Shown here in pieces: positions 55,963 to 64,000 of a DNA stretch of 64,000 nucleotides. Source of the DNA: an uncultured Rivibacter sp. (GTDB taxonomy: Bacteria; Pseudomonadota; Gammaproteobacteria; Burkholderiales; Burkholderiaceae). The stretch spans positions 68,333 to 132,332 of the forward strand of contig CAMLLU010000007.1 of NCBI GenBank assembly GCA_946480925.1, in the 5' to 3' direction. Each line of letters begins with the position of its first letter. The stretch's first letter is position 1. A program made the position numbers and the translations under genes. Under the pieces are notes generated by a model. It saw only the letters and a program-made list of their open reading frames with translations. It did not search any database and had not been told where the DNA came from.

Positions 55963-58239
55963 ATGGCCTACATCAAGAGTCGCAAACACCCTGCGGCGCA
56001 GCTGCCGCGCGTGGCCGGCTGCACCGCCGCCCTGACCGCCGTGGCGCTGGCGCTGCCGGCCGCGGCACAAACCCAGCCGCAGCCGGCAGACAAGCCGGCC
56101 GCCGAACAGGCACTGCCTGAAACCAAGGCGAAGGCCAAGACCACCAGCGAGGGCACCTACAAGGCCGACACCGTGTCGTCGCCCAAGTTCATGACGCCCT
56201 TGGTCAACACACCGCAGACCATCACGGTCATCAAGAAGGAGCTGCTGCTGGAGCAGGGCGCCACCACGCTGGCCGAGGCGCTGGGCAACACGCCCGGCAT
56301 CACCTTCCAGATGGGCGAGAACGGCAACACGCAGACCGGCGACTCGATCTTCATGCGCGGCTTCGACACGCAGCAGAGCATCTTCGTCGACGGCATCCGC
56401 GACATCGGCACCTTCAGCCGCGACACCTTCAACATCGAGCAGGTCGAAGTGGTGAAGGGCCCGGCCGGCGCCGACATCGGACGCGGCTCGCCCACCGGAT
56501 ACGTGAACCTCGCCACCAAGCTGCCCACCCTGGACGACCTGGCCAGCGGCAGCGTCACCATCGCCAGCGGCAGCCGCAAGCGAGTGACGGCCGACGTGAA
56601 CCGAACCATCCCGCTGCTGGGCGATGGCACGGCCGTGCGCATCAACTTCCAGAAGACCGACAGCGGCGCGGTCGAGCGCGACCACGTGAAGAAGGACAGC
56701 TGGGCGTTCGCCCCGTCGCTCGCACTGGGCCTGGGCACGCCGACGCGCACCTACCTGTACTACCTGCACGTCGAGCAGGACAACCGGCCCGATGGCGGCA
56801 TCCCGGCGATCGGCCTGCCGGCCTACCGCAACACCGCCGTGCCGGCCGGCGCGGCGCCGGTGGATCGCAGCAACTTCTACGGCTCGCTGAGCGACTTCGA
56901 TCGCGTGAAAGCCGACATGTTCACCGCGCGCATCGAGCACGACCTGAAGCCCGGCTACACGCTGCGCAACATCTCGCGCTTCGGCCGCACCGAGCAGCGG
57001 TACGTGCTGACCGGTGTGAACACGATCACGGTGCCCGACGCGAACGACCCGTCCACCTGGACGGTGTCGCGCTCCCGCCAGGGCAAGGACCAGGAAAACC
57101 AGGTCCTCACCAACCAGACCAACCTCAATGCCGAGTTCGAGACCGGGTCGTTCAAGCACATGCTGAGCACTGGCATCGAGTTCATCTACGAAAAGCAGGC
57201 CAACAACACGATGGCGGCGGTCGGCACTCAGGGTACGGCCAACCTCTACAACCCGAGCGTCAACGACGTGTTCGTGCCGGTGGCCGCCACCGGCGCCAAG
57301 ACCAGCGGCAACACGGTCACCGCCGCGATCTACGCGTTCGACACGCTGAAGATCAACGAGCAGTTCCAGATCAACGGCGGCGTGCGCTTCGAGAAATACA
57401 AGACCGAAACGCTGGGCATCCCGGCCAGCAACGCGGCGGTTCAGACCGCCACGCTGCTGTCCAAGGCCGACGACCTGCTGACCTGGAAGCTCGGCGCGCT
57501 GTACAAGCCGGCACCCAACGGCAGCGTGTACGTGGCCTACGCCACGTCGCAGAAGCCGCCTGGCAGCGACAGCTTCGCGCTCAACACCGGCACCACGCTC
57601 AACATCAACAGCGCGACACTGGAGCCGTCCGAGGCCGACAGCCTCGAGATCGGCACCAAGTGGGAGCTGTTCGACAACCGCATGGCGCTGACGGCGGCGT
57701 TGTTCGATACCGAGACGCGCAACGACTCGATCGAGAACGGCAGTGCTGCCATCGGCGACGAATCGCAGATGGGCAAGAAGACGGTCAAGGGCCTGGAGCT
57801 CGGCGCCGCCGGCATGATCACCAGCGCCTGGCAGGTCAACGCCGGCTTGGCATGGATGGACACCGAAGTCGTGCAGGCGCCGTCGCAGTCGTCGACCCAG
57901 GCGGGCAACTCGCTGGCCTGGTCGCCGAAGCTCAGCTTCACGTCCTGGACCACCTACAAGCTGCCGATGGGGCTGACGGTCGGTGGCGGTGCGCGCTACG
58001 TGAAGTCGATGGTGCGCAACAGCAACCCGGTGGCCTCCGTCGCGAACCTGCCGAGCATCCCGAGCTACTGGGTGTTCGACGCCATGGCGGGCTACGAGGT
58101 CAACAAGAACCTGTCCGTGCAGTTCAACGTCAAGAACATCGCCGACAAGTTCTACATCGCGTCGCTGAACAACGGGGGGTCGCGATTCACGCTCGGCGCA
58201 CCGCGCACCTTGCAACTCACGGCCAACCTCCAGTACTGA
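55963..58239 (+). CDS. fiu: TonB-dependent catecholate siderophore receptor (Fiu/PiuA type)
   Basis: A 758-residue outer-membrane receptor importing ferric catechol siderophores or their monomers with TonB energy. Signal peptide residues about 1-35 (cut near PAAA-QT). The plug domain (about 55-210) has the [18 protein letters not shown] and [19 protein letters not shown] motifs; [22 protein letters not shown] closes it. A 22-stranded barrel ends in the proper aromatic residue (QLTANLQY). A TonB box is not obvious in the mature N-terminus. GGAG precedes ATG 55963. Fur-like box and promoter lie upstream; piuC and a piuB-like gene follow, the arrangement known for PiuA in Pseudomonas. PiuA is an equally fair name. 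Confidence 0.92.
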   Translation: MAYIKSRKHPAAQLPRVAGCTAALTAVALALPAAAQTQPQPADKPAAEQALPETKAKAKTTSEGTYKADTVSSPKFMTPLVNTPQTITVIKKELLLEQGATTLAEALGNTPGITFQMGENGNTQTGDSIFMRGFDTQQSIFVDGIRDIGTFSRDTFNIEQVEVVKGPAGADIGRGSPTGYVNLATKLPTLDDLASGSVTIASGSRKRVTADVNRTIPLLGDGTAVRINFQKTDSGAVERDHVKKDSWAFAPSLALGLGTPTRTYLYYLHVEQDNRPDGGIPAIGLPAYRNTAVPAGAAPVDRSNFYGSLSDFDRVKADMFTARIEHDLKPGYTLRNISRFGRTEQRYVLTGVNTITVPDANDPSTWTVSRSRQGKDQENQVLTNQTNLNAEFETGSFKHMLSTGIEFIYEKQANNTMAAVGTQGTANLYNPSVNDVFVPVAATGAKTSGNTVTAAIYAFDTLKINEQFQINGGVRFEKYKTETLGIPASNAAVQTATLLSKADDLLTWKLGALYKPAPNGSVYVAYATSQKPPGSDSFALNTGTTLNINSATLEPSEADSLEIGTKWELFDNRMALTAALFDTETRNDSIENGSAAIGDESQMGKKTVKGLELGAAGMITSAWQVNAGLAWMDTEVVQAPSQSSTQAGNSLAWSPKLSFTSWTTYKLPMGLTVGGGARYVKSMVRNSNPVASVANLPSIPSYWVFDAMAGYEVNKNLSVQFNVKNIADKFYIASLNNGGSRFTLGAPRTLQLTANLQY

Positions 58240-58260
58240 CGCCACGACCGCAGTGCCTGC

Positions 58261-58287
58261 GGGCCTCCCGGTGCGGGAGGCCCTTTT
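58261..58287 (+). terminator. Hairpin between the receptor and piuC genes
   Basis: GGGCCTCCC (58261-58269), 5-nt loop, GGGAGGCCC (58275-58283), then TTTT. It lies 22 nt after the receptor stop and 23 nt before piuC, so it probably attenuates read-through and gives less PiuC than receptor. Confidence 0.8.
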
Positions 58288-58309
58288 GCCTTCAGGAGTC
58301 CGACAGATC

Positions 58310-58990
58310 ATGATGCTGCACATCCCCCAGGTGCTGACGCGCGAGCAGGTCGATGCGATCCGTGCGCGGCTCGACGCGGCCGACTGGGTCGATGGCCGCA
58401 CCACCGTGGGAGCCCAGGGCGCCCAGGTCAAGCGCAACCGGCAGCTGCCCGAACTTTCGCCGGTCGGGCTGGAGCTGGGCCGGATGATCCTGGAAGCGCT
58501 CGACAGGCACCCGCTGTACTTCTCGGCTGCGCTGCCGCTGCGCACCGTGCCGCCGCTGTTCAACCGCTACGAAGGCGGCGAACACTACGGCATGCATGTG
58601 GACGGTGCCGTGCGCTTCGTGCCCGGCACCAGCCTGCGCCTGCGCACCGACCTGTCGTGCACGCTGTTCCTGTGCGAGCCCGACGAATACGACGGCGGTG
58701 AACTCGTGGTGGCCGACACCTACGGCACCCACGAGGTCAAGCTGCCTGCGGGCGACCTGATCCTCTACCCGTCGAGCAGCCTGCACCGCGTGGAGCCGGT
58801 GACGCGCGGCGCACGCGTGTGCTCGTTCTTCTGGGTGCAGAGCCTGGTGCGCGACGACACGCAGCGTCGCCTGCTGTTCGAACTCGACACGAGCATCCAG
58901 CAGCTGCGCGCTCGGCACGGTGAAAGCCCCGAGCTGGTGGCGCTCACGGGCCACTATCACAACCTGCTGCGCATGTGGTCCGAGGTGTGA
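58310..58990 (+). CDS. piuC: Fe(II)/2-oxoglutarate-dependent dioxygenase PiuC
   Basis: A 226-residue PKHX-type double-stranded beta-helix oxygenase. Iron ligands are visible: His and Asp in [12 protein letters not shown] and the distal His in [10 protein letters not shown], whose Arg should bind 2-oxoglutarate. The C-terminal [14 protein letters not shown] is typical of PiuC/YbiX. These are iron-repressed partners of Fiu/PiuA receptors; their substrate is not established, though modification of a siderophore or control of iron uptake is suspected. ATG 58310 or 58313 fits GGAG upstream. Its stop overlaps the next start (GTGA, 58987-58990). Confidence 0.94.
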   Translation: MMLHIPQVLTREQVDAIRARLDAADWVDGRTTVGAQGAQVKRNRQLPELSPVGLELGRMILEALDRHPLYFSAALPLRTVPPLFNRYEGGEHYGMHVDGAVRFVPGTSLRLRTDLSCTLFLCEPDEYDGGELVVADTYGTHEVKLPAGDLILYPSSSLHRVEPVTRGARVCSFFWVQSLVRDDTQRRLLFELDTSIQQLRARHGESPELVALTGHYHNLLRMWSEV

Positions 58991-61179
58991 AAGCCATTGA
59001 GATGGCTGGCCGTGTGCTGGTGGGCGCGGCCGGCGTGCTGCTCGCATGGCTGGCCTTGCATGCCGCATGGCCATGGTTCGCTGCCCAGCAAGGCGAAGGC
59101 CACGGCCACCGCGTCAGCACCCGAGCGGCCGAGCCGCTCCCGGCTGACGAGATGCTGCGGCGCCTGTCCCAGCAAGGGCTTCAGGCAAACGGCATAGAAG
59201 CCATCACGCTGTGGCGGGCGCCCGGCCGGGCGGCGCAGGCGCGCACCGGCGACGGGCAGGTGCACGAGTTCGACCCCTACACCGGCGAGCTCACGTGGCA
59301 TGGGCCCGTGGCTGCGCAGCAGCTGCCGGGCTGGACCACGGCGCTGTGGGTCACCTCTTCGGGCTGCGGCCTGCTCACGTTGGCCACGCTGCTGAGCCTG
59401 GCCGCGTGCATATGGCGTTGGCGCCGGCCTGGTCGCCTGCCAGCGTGGCAGCGCGCCCTGCTTGTCGCGGCCACGCTGGCTGCCACCGTGCATCTCGTCG
59501 CGGCGGCCTGCACATGGGGCTGGCCAGCGCGAGAGCAGGTCTCCGCCGCCACGAACAACGCGGCGCCGAGCGAGAACCTCGCCGAGGCCTGGCAGCACTT
59601 CGATGCCGCGGTCGCCGGGGCTTACGAACGGGTCACGCTGCAGTGGCCGGCGCGACAGGGCGAAGCGCTGCACTTCGACTACCAGGCCCGCGGCGACGCG
59701 CCCTGGCAGCCGAGCCGCATCAGCCTCACCGCAGCCGGTGATCCGCTCACGCACGAGCCCTGGCAGGCGCTGCCACTCGCGCGGCAGCTGCCTGCGCTGC
59801 TGCCGGCCCTGCACGGTGGCCAATGGCTGGGTGCACCCGGCGTGGGCTTCATGTTGCTGGCCAGCCTGTTGCTGCCGCTGCTTGCCGGCTGGCCCCGTGT
59901 GCGCGCCGTGCAGGCTGCTGCGCCTGCCGGCGAAGAGCTGCTGGTCGTCTATGCCAGCCAGAGCGGCACTGCCGAACAGATCGCGCGTCGCAGTGCGGCG
60001 GCGCTGCAGGCCGGTGGCCAGCCCGCACGCGTGGCAGACCTTGGCCACCTGCACGACGCCGGCAGACTCGCCCAGGCCGGCCGTGTGCTCTTCGTGCTGG
60101 CCACCACTGGCCAGGGCGAGGTGCCCGACCATGCGCGGCCGTTTGCGCACCGCCTGCTGCCGGGCCAGGCCGCGCTGCACGGCCTGCGCTACGGCCTGCT
60201 GTCGCTGGGCGATCGCAGCTACGAAAACTTCTGTGCCTTCGGTCGCGCAGTGGACGGCTGGCTGCAGCGCGGCGGCGCGCAGCCGCTGTTTGCGCCCATC
60301 GAGGTGGACCGTGGCGACACCACGGCGCTGCAAGCCTGGCAGCAGCAACTCGCCGCGCTGTGCGGCCCAGGCGTCGCAGCCGCCGCGCCCTGGCAGGCCC
60401 CTGAATTCGACACGTGGCGGCTGGCACGCCGCCGCTGCCTGAACCCGGGGAGCGCGGGGCCCGCGACCTTCCACCTGGAGATCGAGCCTGTCGATGCGTC
60501 GATCGCCCACTGGCAGGCCGGCGACATCGCCGAGGTGTGGTGCCCAGATGGTGACCGGGGCGAAGGCGGAGGCGCGGTGCGCGAATACTCCATCGCCAGC
60601 ATCGAGGCCGACGGCGCCATCGACCTGCTGGTGCGCCAGACCCGCCACCCCGATGGCAGGCTCGGCCTGGGCTCCGGCTGGCTCACAGAGCGCCTGCAAG
60701 AAGGCGCCGAGCTGTGCCTGCGAGTACGCGGCAACGCAGGGTTCCACGCACCGGCCGACGAGGGCCGCCCCATGGTGCTCATCGGCAACGGCACCGGTCT
60801 GGCCGGCCTGCGTGCCCACCTGCGCCAACGCGCACGCAGCGGCCGCCCCACGCGCAACTGGCTGCTCTTCGGCGAGCGCAACGCCGCACACGACTTCTAC
60901 TTTCGAGACGAGATCGAAGCGTGGCAGCGCGAAGGCCTGCTCACGCACGTGAACCTGGCGTTCTCACGCGACCAGTCGCCACGCGTGTACGTGCAGCACC
61001 GCCTGCAGGAACGGCGCGAGCGCCTGGCCGCATGGCTGGCCGACGGCGCCGCCGTGTACGTGTGCGGCAGCGCAGCGGGCATGGCGCCCGAAGTGGAAGC
61101 GGTGTTGCGTGACGTGGTGGGCGCGGCGCAGCTGGACGAGCTGGTGGCCGCGGGGCGGTATCGGCGGGACGTTTACTAG
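58987..61179 (+). CDS. piuB: PiuB-like membrane flavodoxin/NADPH-flavin reductase
   Basis: A 730-residue inner-membrane flavoprotein. The N-terminus has PepSY-associated membrane helices (about residues 6-28, 118-145, 158-178 and 298-315) flanking a periplasmic portion; then a flavodoxin-like FMN domain (about 328-465; [42 protein letters not shown]) and a ferredoxin-NADP reductase domain (about 480-730; REYSIASIE for [19 protein letters not shown] and [12 protein letters not shown] for [23 protein letters not shown]). It likely moves electrons from NADPH across the membrane to reduce siderophore iron. GTG 58987 is preferred because of the GTGA overlap; ATG 59002 is an alternative. Confidence 0.87.
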   Translation: MKAIEMAGRVLVGAAGVLLAWLALHAAWPWFAAQQGEGHGHRVSTRAAEPLPADEMLRRLSQQGLQANGIEAITLWRAPGRAAQARTGDGQVHEFDPYTGELTWHGPVAAQQLPGWTTALWVTSSGCGLLTLATLLSLAACIWRWRRPGRLPAWQRALLVAATLAATVHLVAAACTWGWPAREQVSAATNNAAPSENLAEAWQHFDAAVAGAYERVTLQWPARQGEALHFDYQARGDAPWQPSRISLTAAGDPLTHEPWQALPLARQLPALLPALHGGQWLGAPGVGFMLLASLLLPLLAGWPRVRAVQAAAPAGEELLVVYASQSGTAEQIARRSAAALQAGGQPARVADLGHLHDAGRLAQAGRVLFVLATTGQGEVPDHARPFAHRLLPGQAALHGLRYGLLSLGDRSYENFCAFGRAVDGWLQRGGAQPLFAPIEVDRGDTTALQAWQQQLAALCGPGVAAAAPWQAPEFDTWRLARRRCLNPGSAGPATFHLEIEPVDASIAHWQAGDIAEVWCPDGDRGEGGGAVREYSIASIEADGAIDLLVRQTRHPDGRLGLGSGWLTERLQEGAELCLRVRGNAGFHAPADEGRPMVLIGNGTGLAGLRAHLRQRARSGRPTRNWLLFGERNAAHDFYFRDEIEAWQREGLLTHVNLAFSRDQSPRVYVQHRLQERRERLAAWLADGAAVYVCGSAAGMAPEVEAVLRDVVGAAQLDELVAAGRYRRDVY

Positions 61180-61184
61180 CCGGG

Positions 61185-62282
61185 TCAGCCCACCCTGCCC
61201 GGCATCTGCTGCCAGTGGTTGTCGACCAGCATGCCCCGCGGCAAAGGCTGCGCAGCGGCGTGTGTCCACACTGCGTGGGCACCCGCTACCGTCGGCTCTC
61301 CATCGCGCCCGGCTGCCAATGCATAGGCGCCTTCGTGGGCCAGCGTGTCATGTTGCGTGACGCTGCCATCTGCCCGCACACGCCACCACACCGCGCGGTC
61401 GCGGCGCGGGCAGCTCACCACGAATCCTTCGCGCCACGCGGCGATGTCACCGCCATAGCCGCCCGTGGGTTCGTTGCAGGGCGCCACCCGCAAGCCTCGT
61501 TGTGCGTGCCACACCGCCAGCACCGGCGCTGTGGCGCGTTGCTCGGGTTCGTCGTGTTCGGCCTGCATGGCGATGCCCACGCAACCGCCGGGCCCGAAGG
61601 CCATGTGGCGCAGGCTCAGGCGTTGATCGTCGACGCGCCATTGGCCGAGCACGCGGCCGCTGTTTGCATCCAGCCGCACCAGCGACGAATCCATGCGTTC
61701 GAGCTCGTGCTTGCGGCGGCCGGTCTCGGGGCGCGTGTCGATGCCGCCGTTGGCGACCCACAGGCCGCCGTCGGGGCCTGCGAGCAATTGGTGCGGGTCG
61801 CGCCCGCCGCTGGGCCAGCGTTCACGCAGCTCCAGCGTGCGCGCGTCGTGCACGCCGATGCGGCCTTCGCCGGTCTCGCGGTCGGTCTGCGTGGTGTAGA
61901 GCGTGAGGCCGTCGGGCGACAGCACCGCGTGGCCGTTGAATTGCGCTTCGGGGTCGATCCAGTGCCAGGTGAGCGCGCGGCCGTTGCGCGTGTCGAAGCG
62001 CAGCAGCCAGTCGCCGGGGCGGCGCGCCACCGCGAGTGCGGTGTTGCCGCGCGGCTCGACCAGCAGGCCGTGCGCGCGCGTGGGCACTTCGAGCGCAGCC
62101 TCGCGGCGCACGCCCTGGCTGCCGAGCACGAGCCGGCCGACGTAGTGTTGCTGCGTGTCGCTATCCCAGGCGGCCAGCCAGGCTGGCGCCGCGCTGCGGG
62201 CCCACGCCCGTGTGGGCAGCAGGGCGGTGGCCGTGGCGCCGAGCAGCCACTGCCGCCGGGTGGGATCAATCTCCGTCGGCAT
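61185..62282 (-). CDS. DUF1513 beta-propeller protein, Tat-exported
   Basis: A 365-residue protein with a twin-Arg signal (TRRQWLLGATATALL), then repeated beta-propeller-like blades (GRLVLGSQG, NGHAVLSPDGLTLYTTQ, HQLLAGPDGGLWVANGG, LRHMAFGPGG). DUF1513 proteins occur with imelysin and dihaem oxidoreductase genes in iron-responsive operons; their activity is unknown. ATG 62282 overlaps the imelysin stop by 17 nt, so it is co-translated as the last gene of the leftward operon. It converges with the PiuB-like gene with a 5 bp gap. Confidence 0.86.
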   Translation of the reverse strand: MPTEIDPTRRQWLLGATATALLPTRAWARSAAPAWLAAWDSDTQQHYVGRLVLGSQGVRREAALEVPTRAHGLLVEPRGNTALAVARRPGDWLLRFDTRNGRALTWHWIDPEAQFNGHAVLSPDGLTLYTTQTDRETGEGRIGVHDARTLELRERWPSGGRDPHQLLAGPDGGLWVANGGIDTRPETGRRKHELERMDSSLVRLDANSGRVLGQWRVDDQRLSLRHMAFGPGGCVGIAMQAEHDEPEQRATAPVLAVWHAQRGLRVAPCNEPTGGYGGDIAAWREGFVVSCPRRDRAVWWRVRADGSVTQHDTLAHEGAYALAAGRDGEPTVAGAHAVWTHAAAQPLPRGMLVDNHWQQMPGRVG

Positions 62283-63345
62283 CCGAAAAGCCCAGCGTGA
62301 CTTCCAGCGTGGGCGCTACTTCGGCCTGCATCGTGCGCTTCAGCGCATCGAGCGCGGCCACGGCTGACTTCATGGCCGCGTTGCTGGGCAGGCCTTGCGT
62401 CTTGCCGCGCCACAGCGGCTGCAGCGCGCGGTCGGCACGCTGCACGGCGCGCACCCAGGTGTCGGCCTGCGGGTTGTTGCCCCGGCCGCGCAAGTAGGCC
62501 TCGATCGACACGACACCCGGCGGCACCGCCGGTGCAGGGCCGAAGCCGTCGTTGGGCGCGGCGCCCACCGCCAGTGATTGCAGCGTGCTCCAGTGCGCGC
62601 GCCACGTCTCGGCCGTGCTGCCGCTGGCCACGCGCGGAAACTCATCGCGCTTGCCGGCGGCCAGTGGCTTGCCGAGCATGCGCCAACGCAGCTGGTCGAG
62701 CCCGCCCAGCCACTGGTTGATGACCTCGGACGCAAAAGCCGAGGCGGCTTCGCCTTCTTCCTTCCAGTCGCGCGCGGCCTCGTCGGCAAAGCGTTGCGCC
62801 AGCGTGTCAGCCTCGCGCGCCACGTCGGCAGCCAGCAGGGCGGCATAGCGGCAGGCCGGCTGCGAGCGCGCGGCCTCGCCCGGCCACAGGAGCCATTCGA
62901 GGGCGGGAAGGCCCTTGGCCGGCGCGCCGGTGGATTCGAGCGCGCGCAATTCGGTAGGCGCCGCATCGATGGCACGGCGGATCAGCTGCGGCCGCGGCGG
63001 CCAGAAGTCGATGCTGCGGGCGCTGCGCTGCTCGACGGTGGGGCCGATGGCCACGGCGTTCATCGCATCCCAGGCCGACGTGGTGCTGCGCCACTGCCGG
63101 CGCACCTCGGCCAGCCTGGCTGCATTGGGCTTGGTGCCTTCACACAGCGAGGAGACGGCCTGCCGCAGCGCGGCAGCCTCCCGCTGCAGCGCTTGCGCGC
63201 GCGATAGTTCGGCGTGTTGCAGCAAGGCCGCGGTGTAGGCCGACGCGTCGTAGTAGGGCACGGCCACGACCTGGGCTTGCAGCGCCGTTGCCGAAAGCGC
63301 CAGCGCGAAGGCGGCCATGAGGGCCCGTCGGGGCAGCGTTTTCAT
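62266..63345 (-). CDS. Imelysin-family periplasmic protein (IrpA/EfeO-like)
   Basis: A 359-residue exported protein (signal peptide cut near ALQA-QVV) with the helical imelysin fold, a four-helix-bundle duplication. Conserved parts are YDASAYTAALLQHAEL, WRSTTSAWDAMNAVAIGP, SIDFWPPRPQLIRRA and KGLPALEWLLWPG. In the latter the family's GxHxxE motif reads GLPALE, with Pro for His, as in the diverged member of paired imelysins. The family is linked to iron uptake in the periplasm. It overlaps the dihaem oxidoreductase gene by 1 nt (TGATG). Confidence 0.9.
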   Translation of the reverse strand: MKTLPRRALMAAFALALSATALQAQVVAVPYYDASAYTAALLQHAELSRAQALQREAAALRQAVSSLCEGTKPNAARLAEVRRQWRSTTSAWDAMNAVAIGPTVEQRSARSIDFWPPRPQLIRRAIDAAPTELRALESTGAPAKGLPALEWLLWPGEAARSQPACRYAALLAADVAREADTLAQRFADEAARDWKEEGEAASAFASEVINQWLGGLDQLRWRMLGKPLAAGKRDEFPRVASGSTAETWRAHWSTLQSLAVGAAPNDGFGPAPAVPPGVVSIEAYLRGRGNNPQADTWVRAVQRADRALQPLWRGKTQGLPSNAAMKSAVAALDALKRTMQAEVAPTLEVTLGFSDADGD

Positions 63346-64000
63346 CACAGCGACTCCACGAAGCGGACCAGCGCCTCGCGCTCGCTCTTGCTGAGCTTGA
63401 GCACCGCGTCGCGGCTGGCGGCGGCCTCGCCGCCGTGCCACAGCACCGCTTCGAGCACGCCGCGCGCACGGCCGTCGTGCAGCAGGCGCTGGTGGCCGTT
63501 CACGTCGGGAATGAGGCCGATGCCCCACAGCGGCGGCGTTTTCCACTGGCGCCCGTTGGCCTGGAAGTCGGGGCGGCCATCGGCCAGGCCTTCGCCCATG
63601 TCGTGCAGCAGCAGGTCGGTGTAGGGCCAGATGCGCTGGCCGGCCAGCCGCTCGCTGCTGAACTCCGGCAAGGGCGGTGTGCCGGTTGTGTAGCTCGGGC
63701 GGTGGCAGGCCGCGCATTGCACGGCATGGAAGATCTGCTCGCCGCGCTGCACCACCGGGTGCTCGGGTTTGCGGCGGGCCGGCGGTGCCAGCGTGGCTTC
63801 GTAGAACACCACGTGGCCGAGCGTGGTCTCGTCGATGTTGGGCTCGCCGCCGCGCGGTGCGGCCAGGCAGTCTTTCTGCGTGGGCGTGCAGGCCTCTTGC
63901 GGGAAGCGGCTCGAGGTGATGCCGACGTCGCCGAGGAAGGCGCCCGCGGTCTGGTGCGCCAGCGTCGCGACGTTGGCCTTCCAGCCGAAGCGGCCGATCA
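63345..64000 (-). CDS. Dihaem oxidoreductase (thiol oxidoreductase-like, DUF1111), C-terminal part
   Basis: The visible 218 residues of a periplasmic c-type cytochrome continue beyond the window. FGWKANVATLAHQTAGAFLGDVGITSSRFP belongs to the DHOR family (split here for length: FGWKANVATLAHQ, GDVGITSSRFP). The second haem site CAACH and the distal DLLLHDMGEGLAD and TPPLWGIG motifs are intact; the first CxxCH and signal peptide must lie outside. These proteins neighbour imelysins and DUF1513 proteins in iron-regulated operons and may oxidise or reduce iron species. The stop shares a base with the imelysin start. Confidence 0.9.
   Translation of the reverse strand, partial: IGRFGWKANVATLAHQTAGAFLGDVGITSSRFPQEACTPTQKDCLAAPRGGEPNIDETTLGHVVFYEATLAPPARRKPEHPVVQRGEQIFHAVQCAACHRPSYTTGTPPLPEFSSERLAGQRIWPYTDLLLHDMGEGLADGRPDFQANGRQWKTPPLWGIGLIPDVNGHQRLLHDGRARGVLEAVLWHGGEAAASRDAVLKLSKSEREALVRFVESL

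Overview
The window is very GC-rich (about 70% by eye) and densely coded. The gene content points to a betaproteobacterium of the order Burkholderiales, probably close to the Rubrivivax/Leptothrix/Roseateles group. The indicators are the malic enzyme with a phosphotransacetylase-like tail, the lptD-surA-rsmA block, a UbiH-type hydroxylase, exosortase B with EpsD and EpsI, PEP-CTERM proteins and a rhombosortase. This placement is inference; no rRNA or tRNA gene was found in the window.

Layout. 1-3.3 kb: the N-terminus of a membrane sensor (edge-truncated) diverging from maeB. 3.4-4.5 kb: a secreted guanyl-specific RNase followed by a barstar-type inhibitor, a hairpin and a tiny ORF. 4.6-15 kb: envelope and housekeeping genes (rsmA, surA, lptD, divergent amgK, a LysR regulator, rhombosortase, glnE). 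15-21.5 kb: a YhdP/AsmA-like giant, a nitrilase-family amidase, a repeat element and ubiH. 21.5-24.8 kb: a PEP-CTERM protein and a compact epsD-xrtB-epsI set. 24.9-33.9 kb: an SPFH/Band-7 protein, a zinc-ribbon DUF4178 protein, a DUF350 protein, a YkgJ-type Cys-cluster protein (frameshifted here), a membrane spermidine-synthase-like protein, a flavin amine-oxidase-like lipoprotein and an M48 metalloprotease. 33.9-41.9 kb: two GNAT acetyltransferases with a LysE exporter, a second PEP-CTERM protein, a pepP-diguanylate cyclase-LysR operon, an aldo/keto reductase and a small protein. 42-45.3 kb: a PepSY protein and an ApbE-DUF2271 fusion diverging from a DUF4198 protein across a Fur-like box. 45.4-50.6 kb: a macA-macB-outer membrane factor efflux operon. 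50.9-55.8 kb: a 1633-residue protein of unknown function. 55.8-64 kb: iron acquisition, with a Fur-like box over a strong promoter, a Fiu/PiuA-type receptor, PiuC, a PiuB-like flavoreductase, and the opposing DUF1513-imelysin-dihaem oxidoreductase operon, which runs off the window.

How the parts fit. The right-hand 22 kb looks like an iron-responsive region interrupted by efflux genes and the giant orphan. Siderophore iron enters through the TonB receptor. Flavin or haem reductases and PepSY proteins probably release or reduce it, and imelysin proteins probably handle it in the periplasm. The middle of the window concerns the envelope: LPS export (LptD), outer-membrane protein folding (SurA), lipid homeostasis (YhdP), surface-protein sorting (XrtB, rhombosortase) and a likely membrane-stress and polyamine neighbourhood. 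The least explained items are the 1633-residue protein, the SPFH-to-M48 neighbourhood and the RNase/barstar pair with its downstream hairpin and mini-ORF.
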